Notes: generated by a model from the sequence alone, not told the origin. DNA of 64,000 nt from Antrodiella citrinella (GCA_004802725.1 SGPM01000107.1:1-64000), one strand, 5' to 3'. Numbered from the stretch's first letter, positions 13,292 through 26,082 are shown. Numbers and translations: made by a program.

Positions 13292-15289
13292 ATGCCTCGC
13301 AAGATCTTTGTCTCGTTTGGAGTGGATGTCGACGCCGTGGCGGGCTGGTAAGCGTTTATTCTGACGCTGAGCCCTTGTTGCAGCCAATAGTAGTTGATCA
13401 TCAAGCTTCAAGGCTCGGCTCCTATGGAGGTGAAGACTCTCCTTTGGACATATCTAGGGTCAGCCAAATGCACTCATTATCAGGGAGAGTTCCGAAGCTA
13501 AGGGCGTCTCATATTAGGGCATGTACGCTGGCGAAGTTGGTGTTCCTCGTCTCTTAAAGCTCTTCGACAAATATCAGATTAAGACGACGTGGTTCATACC
13601 AGGTAGATCACCGTGCCCCTTCGTTATCGTCATACCTGACAAACTTGGTTTGAACGGCAGGTCACAGTCTGGAAACCTTCCCGAAGGAAATGGCTGCTGT
13701 CCGTGATGCGGGCCATGAAATGTAAGGGTATTTCTCCCACTTTCTTGTTGCGAAACCCTGTGATTTCGGTTGGTATACGCGTGTCGTATTGCATTCACTG
13801 CTTCGTATGTGATACGATTGTGGCGGCACGGTAGTTTCCGTCTGCGCAAATGCGAGATTTCGTCGGAGGATAGCTGGAATGTGCAACATCCCTTTCGCAG
13901 GCGAACAGTGCCACCATATAGCGTCCGTTCCGCACCAGCGGACTCGGAGGTGTAGGATGATGCTTGTTCATTCCGTTCGCTAATCCGTGAAGATCAAGAT
14001 AAGCTAACCCAACATCAATCTGCAGAGGCCTGCACGGCTATTCACATGAGGTAGGACTCGATAGCTTGGATCTTCAGGATTGCGATGACAGGGTCTTCAT
14101 TTGTTTCAGAATCCCTCTTCGTTGACTTTGGGGCAACAAAAGGACATACTGGATCACACATATGCATTGCTCACAGCGTTTAATAACGGCGTACCGCCCA
14201 AGGGTAGTGTCGCTCCCTGGTGGGAGACTAGCAAGGAAGGCACACAATTGTTACTGGAGAAAGGCATCGAATACGGTGAGCCCTGAGTTATGTATGACTG
14301 CGTGAACTGCATGATGATTGCTATGGCATCCTCTTCTCCAAAGACCATTCAAACATGGCACATGAGTGCGTGTCTACGCGTCTGACATCGTCAACCACAC
14401 CGCTAAGTTACGGCATGACCCACTTTCAAGCTCACAGGCATACTACCTGCGCGATCAAGATCTATGGACGAAAATCGAGTACAATTCGAGTGCGGTCACT
14501 TGGATGAAACCTTTGACAAGGGGTAAAGAAACCGGGCTGGTGGAAATACCAGCAAATTGGTATTGAATTATTTAATTGTTCGGACGATTTTGTACTCACT
14601 ATTTGGCCTCAGGTATCTAGACGATTTGCCGCCTATGATGTCCGTGCACTGTACAACGGATAAGGGATTAAGCTAACGGCCAGTTCTCTAGGTTCATCAA
14701 GGCCAGTCCGAATTCGCACGGATGGGTACGTGTTGCGAAATCCTTCCGGCTTATTATGCCTGACCCTGTCTCTATACAGGTAAATGCACGCGATGTGGAG
14801 CAGCTATGGAAAGACACCTTCACCTATCTTTACAGGTGAGTCGTCGCCTCAGATTCTAGGACCATCGTGTGTGGAGTCGTGGGTCGAAACGATGGTTGCT
14901 CACCACAACTTGCGTACGACAGGGAAGAGTCTGATTTCATATTCCCCATTACCATCCATCCTGACGTCAGCGGGTGAGTCAGTTGCACTGTGTACAGCCC
15001 AATCTCTGAAACACCTTCCCTGACCTTGGTCTTTATTGACATATTGAAGGAGACCCCATGTTCTGCTCATGCTAGTTAGTACATGGGACGGTGAATTATG
15101 TTCAAGCAGGACGATGACTGATGATCTGAATAGGAGAGGTTCATTCAATGGGTGAACACCCACGAAGACGTGAAGTGGGTCCGTATGATCGATATTGCAG
15201 ACCAGTTCCGGAAAGACGTCTCGCCCACTCCCGGCGCTCAGATGCCCGTAGGGCTGCTGTCGACAGGCTCCGTCGCAGAACTTTCTTAG
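13292..15289 (+). CDS. Polysaccharide deacetylase (CE4-type, HpPgdA-like)
   Basis: About 14 very short exons splice into about 300 residues starting [19 protein letters not shown]. The Asp pair in GVDVD and the HGYSH motif (H-x3-H) are the metal-binding signatures of NodB-fold deacetylases. The [10 protein letters not shown] strand, [23 protein letters not shown] and [12 protein letters not shown] segments all match the bacterial and fungal subgroup related to Helicobacter PgdA and to allantoinase-like PuuE. The stop is at 15287-15289. There is no signal peptide, so the enzyme is probably cytosolic. The substrate is unknown: family members act on N-acetyl or amide groups of sugars or small molecules. 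Exons as short as about 25 nt explain why no long open frame is seen. Confidence 0.88.
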
Positions 15290-16552
15290 AACCGGTAGCT
15301 TTTGACCTCGAATACGGCAGCTTCAACATGCTCACCTCACTTTACCAGAAATAACTTCGCCGCGAATGGAGACATTTCTTATTTTGTGTGTGTATCACAA
15401 ATATTATAATCCAATTACCGTCGTCGCGTGACGTTTACTCTTCAAGAGCATGAGCTTAGATCCAGGCGAGTTCTATGTAGTTCTCCTTCGAGTATCCATC
15501 GAACGTACCTCAGATGCTGAATGGAGTAGGACAACGTCCCTTTCCATGTGGCTATACTCCTCTATCCTCGTGCGAACACTCTGTCGCTGCGGTCGACATG
15601 TACCCTACAATTGTCAGTCCATCGTTGGTTCATCGATACCAGGGTTAGGTTGGATGACTGCCGCGGATATTCGGCTGCGCTCTTGATATGCTGATCGCTT
15701 ACTAGTACTCTTCCCCAGATGCAAGCAGTCGAAAGTGCTGACGAAATAACACCCACTTTTTACCTAGGATAAAATTTGTACCATTCATGCCGTACGATTG
15801 TTCAGGTACATCTCCAGAACGCGTTCTCCACTTGCCTCCAAGCAAGTTTGTCAATGCTCAACAGGGTCCACTTGCGTGTGCGTCGCAGTGCGTGTTCCTC
15901 GTTGACTTCTCTGTGATCTACATGTGGCGGGGAGCACGACACCGCGTGTTGCTTGGGTGCGTCTCCTGGAGTATCGCTGCAAAACGCCGCATGCTTGGCA
16001 GTAAGGCTGCTGGGACCTGTTAAACGGTCGTGTGCCAAGTATTCTTGTGCAATGACAAACATGCGAGACCGGAAGCAAACTGCCGATCTGAGGTCTGAAT
16101 TTGTTCGAAAGTCGAGGAGCTTTTGAACTTGTATTGAACAGATTTCAATACTATATTGATATCTACTTACGAGGAAAGTAGATTTTTTCACGGCAGGGAC
16201 ACGGAAAACGGCATCAAGCAGTGTCGGTTAAGCGTTTGATGATGCACCTCATATGTTAACGAGATCTTGCAGGGTCTGCCTTCCTGCGTAAACCAGGAGC
16301 AAGTGTCGCACATTATCCCCGGACGAACGATCGAAACCTGAACGATCTCGATCGTCAAGGATGCTCGCTCGGTGTTGCCTTCGCTTAACGCCAGGAGAAA
16401 CAAATGGGCCCTTGGTGGGCCTCAATATGAACCCAACGCCATTCATATAAGAGACTCCCTCTCTTGACCAGGTCTTCTTCCCGTACTCTCTTTGGTCTTC
16501 TCATTACCTCAGGGAACCTATCATTTCCCGTCAAGCTATCCAGACTTTCAAC
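15290..16552. other. Intergenic region with TATA box at its end
   Basis: No coding exon is supported. A TATAA element at 16446-16450 stands about 105 bp before the ATG at 16553 of the next gene. Confidence 0.5.
16446..16450 (+). promoter_or_regulatory. TATA box of the Ser/Pro-rich gene
   Basis: The sequence is CATATAAG, about 105 bp upstream of the start codon, and is followed by a pyrimidine-rich leader. The spacing suits a fungal core promoter. Confidence 0.45.
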
Positions 16553-17329
16553 ATGTCTACTGTACGCATTCGACCCAGCTACCACTCCACTGATTCCTCC
16601 CCATCTACCTCTCCGAGTCGCCTGAGCGACTACTCAGTAGCCAGCTCCAGCGGCGACAGTGCTCCAGGTTATACCACCGATTGGTCCTCCTACTCCGACG
16701 TTTCCAGACAATCATCCACCACTTCGCTCTCTTCTGTGTCGTCATATGCGAGCCGACGACCTCTTCCTCGTGTCCCATCGAACGCGTCCTTGAACAGCGT
16801 ACGGCCACTCCCCGCTGTACCTCAGGGTATGCAGATCGATCTATCACAAGGAAAAGGCACATCTATTCGTCCCCTACCATCACCATCCCCTCACCCCGAA
16901 TACAATGCTTTCCGACCACTTCCTATCCGCACCGATTCACTCTATCCGCACAGTTCCTGCCGGTCTCCCACCTTGAACCTCATTCTCGACTTCAAGTCCA
17001 CCCACGCTCCGATGGAGTTCGTACTGGAGAGCCCGGTCGGCCCTATCTCCCCTATCACCTTTGACTCAGATGAAAGCCAGAAGCACCGACGAAACCAGGA
17101 GGATAGACTGGCCATACGGCTCAGTGCATTCGGTTTCGTCGAGGTCCCGGAGTCCAGTCCTGATGGCTGCAGCGACGAAGACGCTGTTTTTCTTGTTGAG
17201 GAGGAGCCGCTTAGCAAGGGCAAACGGAATAGCAAGCGCTATAGTCGCAAGTGGGTGCGAGAGAAGAAGGGGAAGCGGTTCGTAGAAGAGGACTATACCC
17301 GGGTTATTGAGAGCCTCCGGAGACTGTGA
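16553..17329 (+). CDS. Ser/Pro-rich protein of unknown function
   Basis: A single exon of 258 residues. The first 130 residues are Ser-rich and disordered, with repeated proline motifs (RRPLPRVPSN, RPLPAVPQG, SIRPLPSPSP, FRPLPIRTD) of the type that SH3 domains bind. A more ordered patch follows (TLNLILDFKST, then PISPITFDSDES). The end is acidic and then strongly basic (KGKRNSKRYSRKWVREKKGK). I do not recognise a family. The pattern fits a small adaptor with several SH3-binding sites, which is inference only. It has a TATA box, good start context and no intron, so it is probably a real expressed gene. Confidence 0.65.
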   Translation: MSTVRIRPSYHSTDSSPSTSPSRLSDYSVASSSGDSAPGYTTDWSSYSDVSRQSSTTSLSSVSSYASRRPLPRVPSNASLNSVRPLPAVPQGMQIDLSQGKGTSIRPLPSPSPHPEYNAFRPLPIRTDSLYPHSSCRSPTLNLILDFKSTHAPMEFVLESPVGPISPITFDSDESQKHRRNQEDRLAIRLSAFGFVEVPESSPDGCSDEDAVFLVEEEPLSKGKRNSKRYSRKWVREKKGKRFVEEDYTRVIESLRRL

Positions 17330-18753
17330 TTTCTGTTACTATGGTCAGCTACTGCGTCATGTAGCCCCCTTATCCGAAATGCTTACCTTGTTCTTATAGT
17401 TTATACCCCCATCGGAGGACATATTATGTCCGGCTTGTACTGTACCTGTATCCCTGCACCTTATTCTGTATCTCTATTCTGTGCATCCTGCACGTCTTAC
17501 TATTCTCATAGAACCATTACTAGACTTATACCGTTGGTATAGACATGAACACTCTCGCCTTGGTACTATAATACCCTATGCATATTTTCTGCCTCCCCGA
17601 TTTGTATGGGGTGCGTGTCTTGACTGTTCAACATTCAATTGCTTACCATAGAACATGTATGCTCAAGCTGCAAAATCTTCAAATGCGACCATTTTTTCCA
17701 GGAGATCACGCTAACGTTCAATCAAATTCAACTGGTACAGTGATTGTACCCACGTTGGTTCCTTGACCCAGCGAAACATTCTGCTCTCCCTTGCTATTTC
17801 ATATCGCGATCGAAACATTATATTATAGCTGATACCTATGGGTATCCATAAACGAGAGGTGGTATTTGTGTAAGGAGAAGAATGTATTTGATGAAGCTGA
17901 TCAGTTCTCGGCAAGCCAAGCAATTAAATCTGCCTCAGACATATGAGGCCGATTCACGTCTTCAAAATGTTCCAGAACGATGAACTTACACATTCATAAG
18001 ATCTGCATAAAACTGAAGGGAGTATGTATCTGTACGCAGTAGGCAGAGCTGAAGGTGTGACAACTTGCAGGACGATCAATCAAACGCTCATGCCATTTTG
18101 GCCTAGGTCAACGGCCGCGTGACATAGAGTGACTTGATCGCACTCAATATTGCATCAGTCACACTGGGTCAAGGACCGCATTTGTGACGTTCGGGGCTCA
18201 TTCAAAGAAATCGCATCCATACTGTCCCTCTGTCGTCGATGCTTCAAAATCATGCAGGATAGGTATGCTAACACTATGCTTAATGTTTTGTACGACTCAT
18301 ATTTACATCAAAGTTGAAGGGGACGCTACGATTTCCGTTTCTCCTTACACTGGGTCACGAGAACGTACAATCACTGTGCATAATTCTCCGCTCCCACTGG
18401 CTATAGGACTTTACGTAACTAAGCCATCCTGTGAAATTGTGCAAATGGGTTTGTGGACGACTCTCACGACCATCCATGTGAGCCTGCATGATATCTGATT
18501 TCCGCGATCCTCTTGAGATTTTCGGTGAGTCAACGCTTGATCTCTGTATGAGCTATTGGCCCTAATCCGGTGACGCGCACCTTTGAAGTTTGATCTATTC
18601 CTCACCAAACGAAAGTGAGCTCAGTTGACTCGTGTCAAGGGTCGAAGACTCGAAGTTGAAGTTCTCATCAAGCGTTGAAGGTCAGCACTTCTCTGATACA
18701 TGCACTGGGATACTTGTCATCGTCAATCTTACCCTCTATATTGGAGTCCGGAT
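17330..18753. other. Intergenic region, nothing recognised
   Basis: About 1.4 kb of AT-rich sequence between two + strand genes. No gene, RNA or repeat that I can support. Confidence 0.45.
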
Positions 18754-20197
18754 ATGCCAAGCAACGCAAAAGCTGTTCTCAAGAGAAAACGTAGCACTTC
18801 TGACCACGACGTCGACGACTTCAATGCCAACAAACGAACATCGGTGGCATTAGAGGAGACCCAAGTTGACATCATCAAAGCGAAAGGTATGTTGAACCAC
18901 GTTATGCGGCGGAACATCCCGCGGCGAATTCTTTGAACTGAGATCGGCATACTGTGCAGATCTCCTTCGGTTGCTTGATATTTCAGCGATAACATCTGAG
19001 GCTGGCGTAAGTCCTCGCTTTCACCAGATAGCCTCTCTCTTGCTCCTTGACTATCATCTGGTCTGTTGTGCTCCCAACATTCGGTGCACGTTCGAGGTAC
19101 TTGAAGTCGAATTTTATTTAATCAAGCCACGGCTCCACGAAGATCCATTTACTCATGATTCAGCGGAGCAAAAGCAGAGTGGACAGTGGTAAGTATCCCA
19201 TGTTTACGTTCGCGTTCAAGTGTATTCCCACATCATCTCTACATATGTATTTATGACCCTTTTGCGTAGGTACTTCCATCGTGCGCCACGGCGTGTCGCG
19301 GGTACTTCGTCTCAGACACCACCGTCAGCTGCTGCTGGTTACAGAGGAGGAACGCGAAAGGGGCTTGACCTCACGTTTGGGCCGCCAGTTTCAGTCTGTT
19401 CCCGATTTTTCCCTCAAGGACCGTCTAATTCGCTCCAGAATCACATTGAATGCTCGCCAGAGTCTGAAATCTCTGCTCTACCTCGAGGCGGCATTCTGAT
19501 ACGTTCTCTACGACGCATCTCAGATGGTAAGGTCATCTCCGGGCCTTCCCTTGTCGTGGACGAGATACTGCGCATCAGTGAAGCCGCCAACATTGCAGAC
19601 CTGGTCGCTAATAAGTGGAACAACGACATCTCTGCATTTCGTGACGTGTCCAGCGGCTCCACTTCAACAGTATCTCAGCGAACCTCCCTGTACCTGGCAT
19701 CCAGAGATGATCACGGAGAGACTGCCAATCTGCCACGTACTCGGCCCCGGATTTATCGTTCCCCACGGATTGGCTTAGATCTCTCGAACCCTCAGATCCC
19801 CATGAACGTTGAAGAGACGATCCGCCACCCTAGAGTCAAATATGTTTCTCGGCCGTACCGTTACTTCACTCATCCTCATCTATTGACGGCCAACGGCCGT
19901 GGTCAGACGTTTATAGGCGTTTACTGCGATGACTTGGGCCTGGACATAACGCCGCAAGGCAGCGGAACAGTGATAGAGGCTTCGCTGGAGAGTGTCATGA
20001 CGCAGACCGGACTAGCGCAGCATACCGCCCAAAAGTATCTGCAAGAGTATCTTCGTGGTTATGAAGGAGGCACATTGAAGACATTCATCGGTGCGGCGGG
20101 GAAAGGAGTGTCATCGTCTCCAGGATCATTTTTGAGAATGATGGGAGCGTTGAGAAGAGCTCAGAGCCTCGAAAATGATTTGGAAAAAAAGCAGTAA
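18754..20197 (+). CDS. 3-methyladenine-DNA-glycosylase-like protein
   Basis: Three exons (18754-18886, 18960-19188, 19270-20197) give about 429 residues. The basic N-terminus KAVLKRKRSTSDHD looks like a nuclear signal. The core reads FEVLEVEFYLIKPRLHEDPF, then GQWYFHRAP, YRGGTRKGLDLTFGPP, GGILIRSLRRI, SGPSLVVDEILRI and SPRIGLDLS. The order of these blocks (acidic strand, Y-R-G-G-T-R, F-G, G-I-L-I-R-S, S-G-P, P-R-I-G) resembles the methylpurine-DNA glycosylase fold, in which FGP and the G-x-L-I-R strand are conserved. The match is to a divergent branch and I have not checked catalytic residues. About 100 extra residues at the C-terminus are low in known motifs. Confidence 0.65.
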
Positions 20198-21593
20198 GTT
20201 CGCCTTCTTATCATTACTCTTGTATGTGTTGTACATCTGACGGTCTTCACACGACAGCTGCTGAATGCGGTATTCCCTTGATGTATCAGACTTCACCGAA
20301 CGGAGAATAGACTTCGAGATGGAAGGAGATTCGTTGATCGTGAAAGTGGGATCATTGCGTTGGATCACCGCATACAACCGTGAAAGTAGCCGTATGCAGG
20401 TCTGTCGATCCTTCAGATATCCCACGAGGTGGTCCAAGGAGGGAGGAGTCGACATCACTTGGGGGAATTCATGACTGGAAGAGAATTTTGCCAACACAGG
20501 TAATAATATAGTGAACAAGACGGGCATACCGCAGTAGCGGGGACTGTACTGACAACTCTGCCTGTACATGTCTTGAGATGCTACATATGCATGTAGACGT
20601 CCCGCGCCATCGTTCAATGCCTACGGACTCAGGCTGTTCAAGCAAGCAAGCTAGTCTAATGTGGTATTGTCAATTCAGCATGCATATGTTCGCTGTGTGA
20701 GGCTTACAATTCGGACACCGGTATGAACATACAGTGATGCAGTGAAACAATCTCACAATCCCGTGCCGAGTAGATTAGGTAAACTGTAGACTGAGACTGA
20801 GAGACAATCTGAGAAACGGTTCGTGCGACTATTTGATGGTGCATGCTGGAGTGTACGACTACATAACGATGTAGTAGTATGTAAGAGCAAGACGTACTTG
20901 GGTCGAACTTGAAGTCGCATGGCTTAACAATAGTGATACATTTCACATATGCAAGGAATACCCTTCTATCACAGAGAATGATGCCAACTGTGTAGGCACG
21001 TATTACGCAGTTCCCAGTATGCCTGCGGAACGATCTTGAGTATTTGAACGTGAGCGACTCGGACCAAGTACAGCTACGAATCGGACTCTGTCACATGACA
21101 GCGTCGATATGTTGATGGGTAGGAGAAGGATTTTGTGGGCGACAGTGTCAAATGAAAGATATGACGTTGGTACATGAATACATTATTTTCCGATGGAGCT
21201 CGAGGTAGAATGAACACTTCGAGTAGTCTATAGCTACAGTTCTGGTACCTTCGCGCTCGCCGCTCCGGAGACTGAAACAAACGACCGAGTCAGCCACCAG
21301 GTAAACACCCTACACTATTGCACTCACTCTGTGTCCAAAAATTCTCTTGCTGGGGACAGGAGGATAAATGTGACAATATATAGATGACAGGAATTAAGAC
21401 GGAAGATTTCGGCGTTCATTCATGAGAGGACAGATGAGGACCAGCCTTTCCGCACGGTGGTATCAAGTGAAGCTACGTAGCGGCATTTTTGCTTGGAGAG
21501 TGCCGGCTATGAAAGTCTATGCAGTGTTTGACGAACTCATCGTCGAAGCTTGAAAACGTCAGCCGTTGTATGAAGAGAATATGATGCATAAGC
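20198..21593. other. Convergent intergenic region
   Basis: Almost 1.4 kb between the 3' ends of a + strand and a - strand gene. I see no coding exon or structured element. Confidence 0.45.
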
Positions 21594-22766
21594 TCACAAT
21601 CGACCCCGGTGCTCAGGAGAAATCTCTCCACGACCAACATTCACTCGAAGCTCCGCAAGAATAGCCCGTCGTGCGTAATTCACAACGTGATGGGATACAG
21701 CCGGGTAGTTCCAGTATAGATGGGGTGACTTCCAGACGCGAAAACGCATTGCGACATGAGAGCGAACGATGCTGAGATCCCAGCTCGCCGCACGAATCGA
21801 ATCTTGTGTCAAAGGCGTGGACAGTGGCCCCAAAATATCCCAACTAGACTCCATATCCTCCATGTCCAGCGAAATTGTCCAGCAAAGAGGATCTCCCATG
21901 TACGTGAGCGATGATGTTGAAGCCGCGATCTTCGTATTTTTGAAAGCCTCAGGTTGGCTCGGCGAACCTCTCATAATGCAAACGAGAGAGCGATGGTTGT
22001 GGAGCGTAGCCCGAGGGTACAACGCGTAAGCTTTCTCGTACGACACAACGTTCATGACGCACGCTACGCCACTTAAATACTTCAGTTCGGCATAACATGG
22101 ACTCGCAGCAAAAGACTCACTTGAGTGGAACTTGAGGATCAATTCCAGCGGTGCTATCGTAGAAATGACGCATTGCACCTTGAGGTCGGGGCCGGAGCAG
22201 CTCGGTGGGGACTTCGAAAAAGTATACACCGCCTGCATGTTCCCTTGATCGTACGGCATGAGAGGGTCAGCGGCATCGCGCTGCGACTGCGCGATTGCCT
22301 CCTGCAAGTCATGTGATTGTCCGTTGGAGGGAACAAAGGTGTATCCGCTGAGGATGAGCCAGGAGGTCACCTTCCTGTCGCATTGTTTGGGTATGTAGAG
22401 GTCCAGATCCGACTCTGGGTAATAGGTTCTGTCCAAAAATTGTAGAGCGTTCGACCCAGATAAAAGTGTACCTGTGCGGGCCTGTAAAGCACGAAAAGCA
22501 ACAAGGTCGGGGAAGTATCGCGTGAGGAAACGATTGATATTGAAAGTACGCTTGACGTAAGAGGTGACGATCGAGTAGACCAAACGACAGGTCCTCGCGA
22601 AACGAAGGAATTCGAGGGGTGTCAGATAGAGGAATAGCGTCTCTTGAATGACGTTGTTGAAGACAATTCTGTCTAAGAAGAAATGTTCCAGGGACGTCGT
22701 GCTCAGGGTGCTGGTTGCGAAGTGACTGAGGACGTCACCGACCGACGAGTGCAGCGTATTTTCCAT
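21594..22766 (-). CDS. F-box-like protein, agaricomycete family
   Basis: I choose the ATG at 22766 (MENTLHSSVGDV). Upstream, a TTTCAG acceptor at about 22890 and a GTAAGT donor at about 22960 look like a 5'UTR intron. The protein has about 390 residues in one exon. Residues 30-80 (IVFNNVIQETLFLYLTPLEF, RFARTCRLVY) look like an F-box-type helix bundle. LSGSNALQFLDRTYYPESDL then gives an acidic loop reminiscent of nucleotidyltransferase-like folds. Proteins with this pairing are common and uncharacterised in mushroom genomes. A role as a ubiquitin-ligase adaptor would follow from the F-box, but the motif is weak. Confidence 0.7.
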   Translation of the reverse strand: MENTLHSSVGDVLSHFATSTLSTTSLEHFFLDRIVFNNVIQETLFLYLTPLEFLRFARTCRLVYSIVTSYVKRTFNINRFLTRYFPDLVAFRALQARTGTLLSGSNALQFLDRTYYPESDLDLYIPKQCDRKVTSWLILSGYTFVPSNGQSHDLQEAIAQSQRDAADPLMPYDQGNMQAVYTFSKSPPSCSGPDLKVQCVISTIAPLELILKFHSSESFAASPCYAELKYLSGVACVMNVVSYEKAYALYPRATLHNHRSLVCIMRGSPSQPEAFKNTKIAASTSSLTYMGDPLCWTISLDMEDMESSWDILGPLSTPLTQDSIRAASWDLSIVRSHVAMRFRVWKSPHLYWNYPAVSHHVVNYARRAILAELRVNVGRGEISPEHRGRL

Positions 22767-23659
22767 GTCCTTGGGTAAGGTGATGGTTTGATGATAGTAT
22801 CGATTGTAGTCTACTGCGGCTGAGCGGCTGAGCTGAGTGCTTTGAGGATGGTAAGAAAGACTTGGGAAATCTCGCCAAAGATCGATCCGTCTGAAAGGCA
22901 CACCAAATGGGTCAATCCGGTCTTCAAGCTTCAGTGAACTTGAAGCAAGGGCTACTTACACGCACGTAATGAGCTGAGACGCAACGTCCGAACGAATGGA
23001 ACCGGCTGGGCCGCGATATAGAGGCCTGGGTAAATTAACTTAATCAGCCAAGTATGCCGACGGGTAGTCCGATTGTGCTATGGGAAAGAGACATGCGTAA
23101 CTGAGCGGCCGGTTCATAATGGCGGTTATAGAACCTGGCAGCACTCACAGTATTACAGCTCCCAGGGAAACTTCGAGAGTCGAGCACCGAGGGTATAGGA
23201 TATGTCGAGAAGGTAGGATCTGAAAGTTCTGGATGAAATCGTATTGGAATCACAAATCGCCATCACCGTCAGGACGAAGGGCTCACCTCAGGATAGACTC
23301 AACGACCCAAACAGCGTGGAAAGCTTCTGCGAGATTTTGGTAGAGACAGTGAGGTTCGAGGCTATATGAGACAGGAAAAGACAAAAGGGAAAAATTGACA
23401 AGAGTTGTGCGACTCAAGAAACAACAGAACAAAGAGCAAATTGCGACGCGCAAGGCCCAAATGGATTGTTTTCGCGTCTTGTCACACTGCACGTGCAGCG
23501 TGACACCCTCCGATCCCCTAAAGGCTTTTCAGGTCTTTGTCTGAGCGAGACGATCAAAGACAAAGGTGTTGTGGGCTGTGTTATTTCCTACATACCATGT
23601 CTTCGTAAGGATGAACATATGAATGCATCACACTCCTCCAGCAAAGTTCCCCGGTCCAT
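22767..23659. other. 5' region of the F-box-like gene
   Basis: This holds the leader and promoter of the - strand F-box-like gene and the 3' side of the next - strand gene. A likely 5'UTR intron spans about 22890-22962. A TATATC-like element lies near 23016-23020. No other gene is seen. Confidence 0.4.
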
Positions 23660-25571
23660 TCACCACTGTCGACTCATCCCGATCTGTGAGCCGGACGCCC
23701 CGAGAGTCCCTTCCTTCCCCAGACGCGACATGACTAAAACGGTGCTTCCACCGACGGACAACGCGATGCCAAGAACACATGGTAGCAGAAGGCTCCCAGC
23801 TTTGTCTGTCCCTTGGATACAATACGCCCCTATTGCGATCGTGAAGCAGGCGATGGACCAGAGGAGTGATGCAATTGGGACGGCGAGGAAGGACCCCATT
23901 ATAATGAGATCTGTTGAGTCATCTGTTCTGTCGTCGAAGTGACGGGTGTGGTTCATGAACTTGCACTGAATGGTTTTCTCAGTTCACTTCATGTTTCAAA
24001 AGTGAACTGTGCGACAACACCTACGGCTTCAATAATGTCTGCATTGACTTTTGTTCGGTGATTCCAGACATGCCACAGGCCAATGATGATACTCAGAACC
24101 GCAAAGATCGTGGATGTCAAAGCTGCCGTGCGTTGAATGCTGTTGATATTCTATGAAAAGGTTGAGCTCGTTCTCTCATCGACCTTGAATGACAAAATGT
24201 TATTGTCTCACTGGAAGAGATAAGAACGTGACGTTCGCGCTGGAACTTTGTCGGTCAGTCATTCATGATCTACAACAGGCCGCTACTCACCCTACGACTA
24301 CTGTAGCCTGCGTACACGACATAAGCTTTCACGAGGTTCCGATCTTTTGAAGGACTTACGATAAGATTTGAATCTACTGAAACAATTCAGCAAGCAGAAC
24401 CCCTTCATCGTGCAAGCACTGACCGGACCATTCCGTCAAGAACTCCTGCAACATCGCCCTGAATGCCAGGAGATCAATCGTAACTCCTTCTCTGACCTCC
24501 GCTAGCCTTCTCCAGTACATGGTGTACGATCGCATCAACATAATGATGAGCAGCCACTCCGCGGTTCGAGAAATCAAGCCTCTGTCGGACTCGTGTCTGG
24601 TGTACAGCAACTTGAAGCCGCACAGTCCTGGGATGGAAGGGTGCGGAACACGGAACCACTTTCTGGCAGATTCAACGCGTCGTAAGGTGCGTGCAATGTG
24701 CCAGATAAGGATGGGCAGCATAGAAGGGTTGGTTCGTGTCGTATCTGTATGAGTATAACGGTGCGTGTCAGATACGAATATCGCAGCATTGCTGAAAGTT
24801 ACCAGAAGTGTACCATATAGATCCTCATAAATTCTTAGGAGTCGTTCAATCTGCGCGTCCGTAAAGGGGAATTTGTTCTGGCGATTTTCCATGATCGCTT
24901 CTGCGGAGTCGTTCATGGTAAGAGGCTTGCTCATGACGATACTTTCAGCATAAGACGTACCACTCGCACCATACGCCAATGCACTCAGAAACTCTGGGCA
25001 TGCACCAAGAGGAAAACGCGCAAGGTGCATCGGGTACTCCTCCACGTGCGTCCAAAACCTCGATGTCCCAAATTCCACTCTCACTTCTACAGCAACGAGA
25101 AGTCAAACAGATCGCTCGTCCAGAAACGCGTCACCACTCACCATCGTCTGTCACGACGATATGCGTCTGCGTAGCATGCGACATAAAGAACACCACATGG
25201 TCCCCGTTCGACATCCCGCCCAACCTCACAACCATCTGCGAGTCCGCTGGTATCCACCTTATCAGGTCGTCTGCCAGCAACACCTGCTCGACTTCCGCCC
25301 ACGTTTTCACTACCTCCTGACGCGCCTGCTTGTCCGATTCGACGTCGTCTTCTGTGATGACGCGGAGCTTGTGGTTGTAGAAGTACACGCTACCGTTGAT
25401 GTGAGTGTACTTCGTCCAGTCGGTGTCGAGGATAGGTATGGGAGCTGTGCTGCTGGAACGCCATTGAACACGGGGAGGGTTGATGTCAGGATGTGGACGC
25501 GTTGAATCTGGACCTCCAGATGTATGCGACACGTCTTGCTGCGACGAAGAGGATGTGTGGCTCGTCGCCAT
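23660..25571 (-). CDS. WW-like domain, multi-pass membrane protein (family copy 2)
   Basis: The start is MATSHTSSSSQQDVS at 25571. The WW-like half-motif reads WTKYTHINGSVYFYNHKL and is followed by ITEDDV. A helical region contains RFWTHVEEYPMHLARFPL and WHIARTLRRVESARKW, then the stretch FLTEWS. A 17-nt exon at 24360-24376 encodes DSNLI. The end has hydrophobic segments around HVWNHRTKVNAD and FLAVPIASLLWSIACF. Block by block this matches the gene at 50904-53227 (EAYPMH, WHIARTMSKVESVRR, FLAEWS, WQHRTKVNAN), so the two are clear paralogues. The stop is at 23660-23662. There are about nine exons. The function is unknown. Confidence 0.8.
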
Positions 25572-26082
25572 GACTCATCAGCTGGTCAGCGAAGGGGGTA
25601 GGTATTTGGTAGTAGAAACATAATCCCTGCAGACCGAGTAGTATCGTGAAAGTACAAGGCAGTAGTAACCACTGGCATGTGTCGCCCTGGTACGTTACGG
25701 CAACGTCTAGGTCTGCGCGTGTGGGAAAGGAAAGAACAACGATCAACTGGGATTGTTGGGTCTTGTGGATCCACAGATATCAGCGCTAGCACATGTTCAC
25801 TTTTCTGCGCCCTTATTCTACGCTTGGATCTTGAGCTTGAACGACAAACAAATCGAATCACCGCGAGAAAAAAGTCTCTTAGAAGTCGTGACAACCCGAT
25901 ATACTAAGTGTTCAGTGCTATGCTCAACATCTCAGACAGTTTCCTCATCTCCGAGGGCTACAAACTCGAGCACATTGTGGAAAGGGTACACAAGCTTGTG
26001 GTATAAAGCAACCAGCTACATGGACGAACTACATATTCTTTTCACATCTTGATCCTAGGTATCGTCATCTCTGTTGAAGGTA
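25572..26082. other. Intergenic region between two - strand genes
   Basis: This should hold the promoter of the membrane protein and the 3' end of the permease. No specific element is recognised. Confidence 0.4.
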
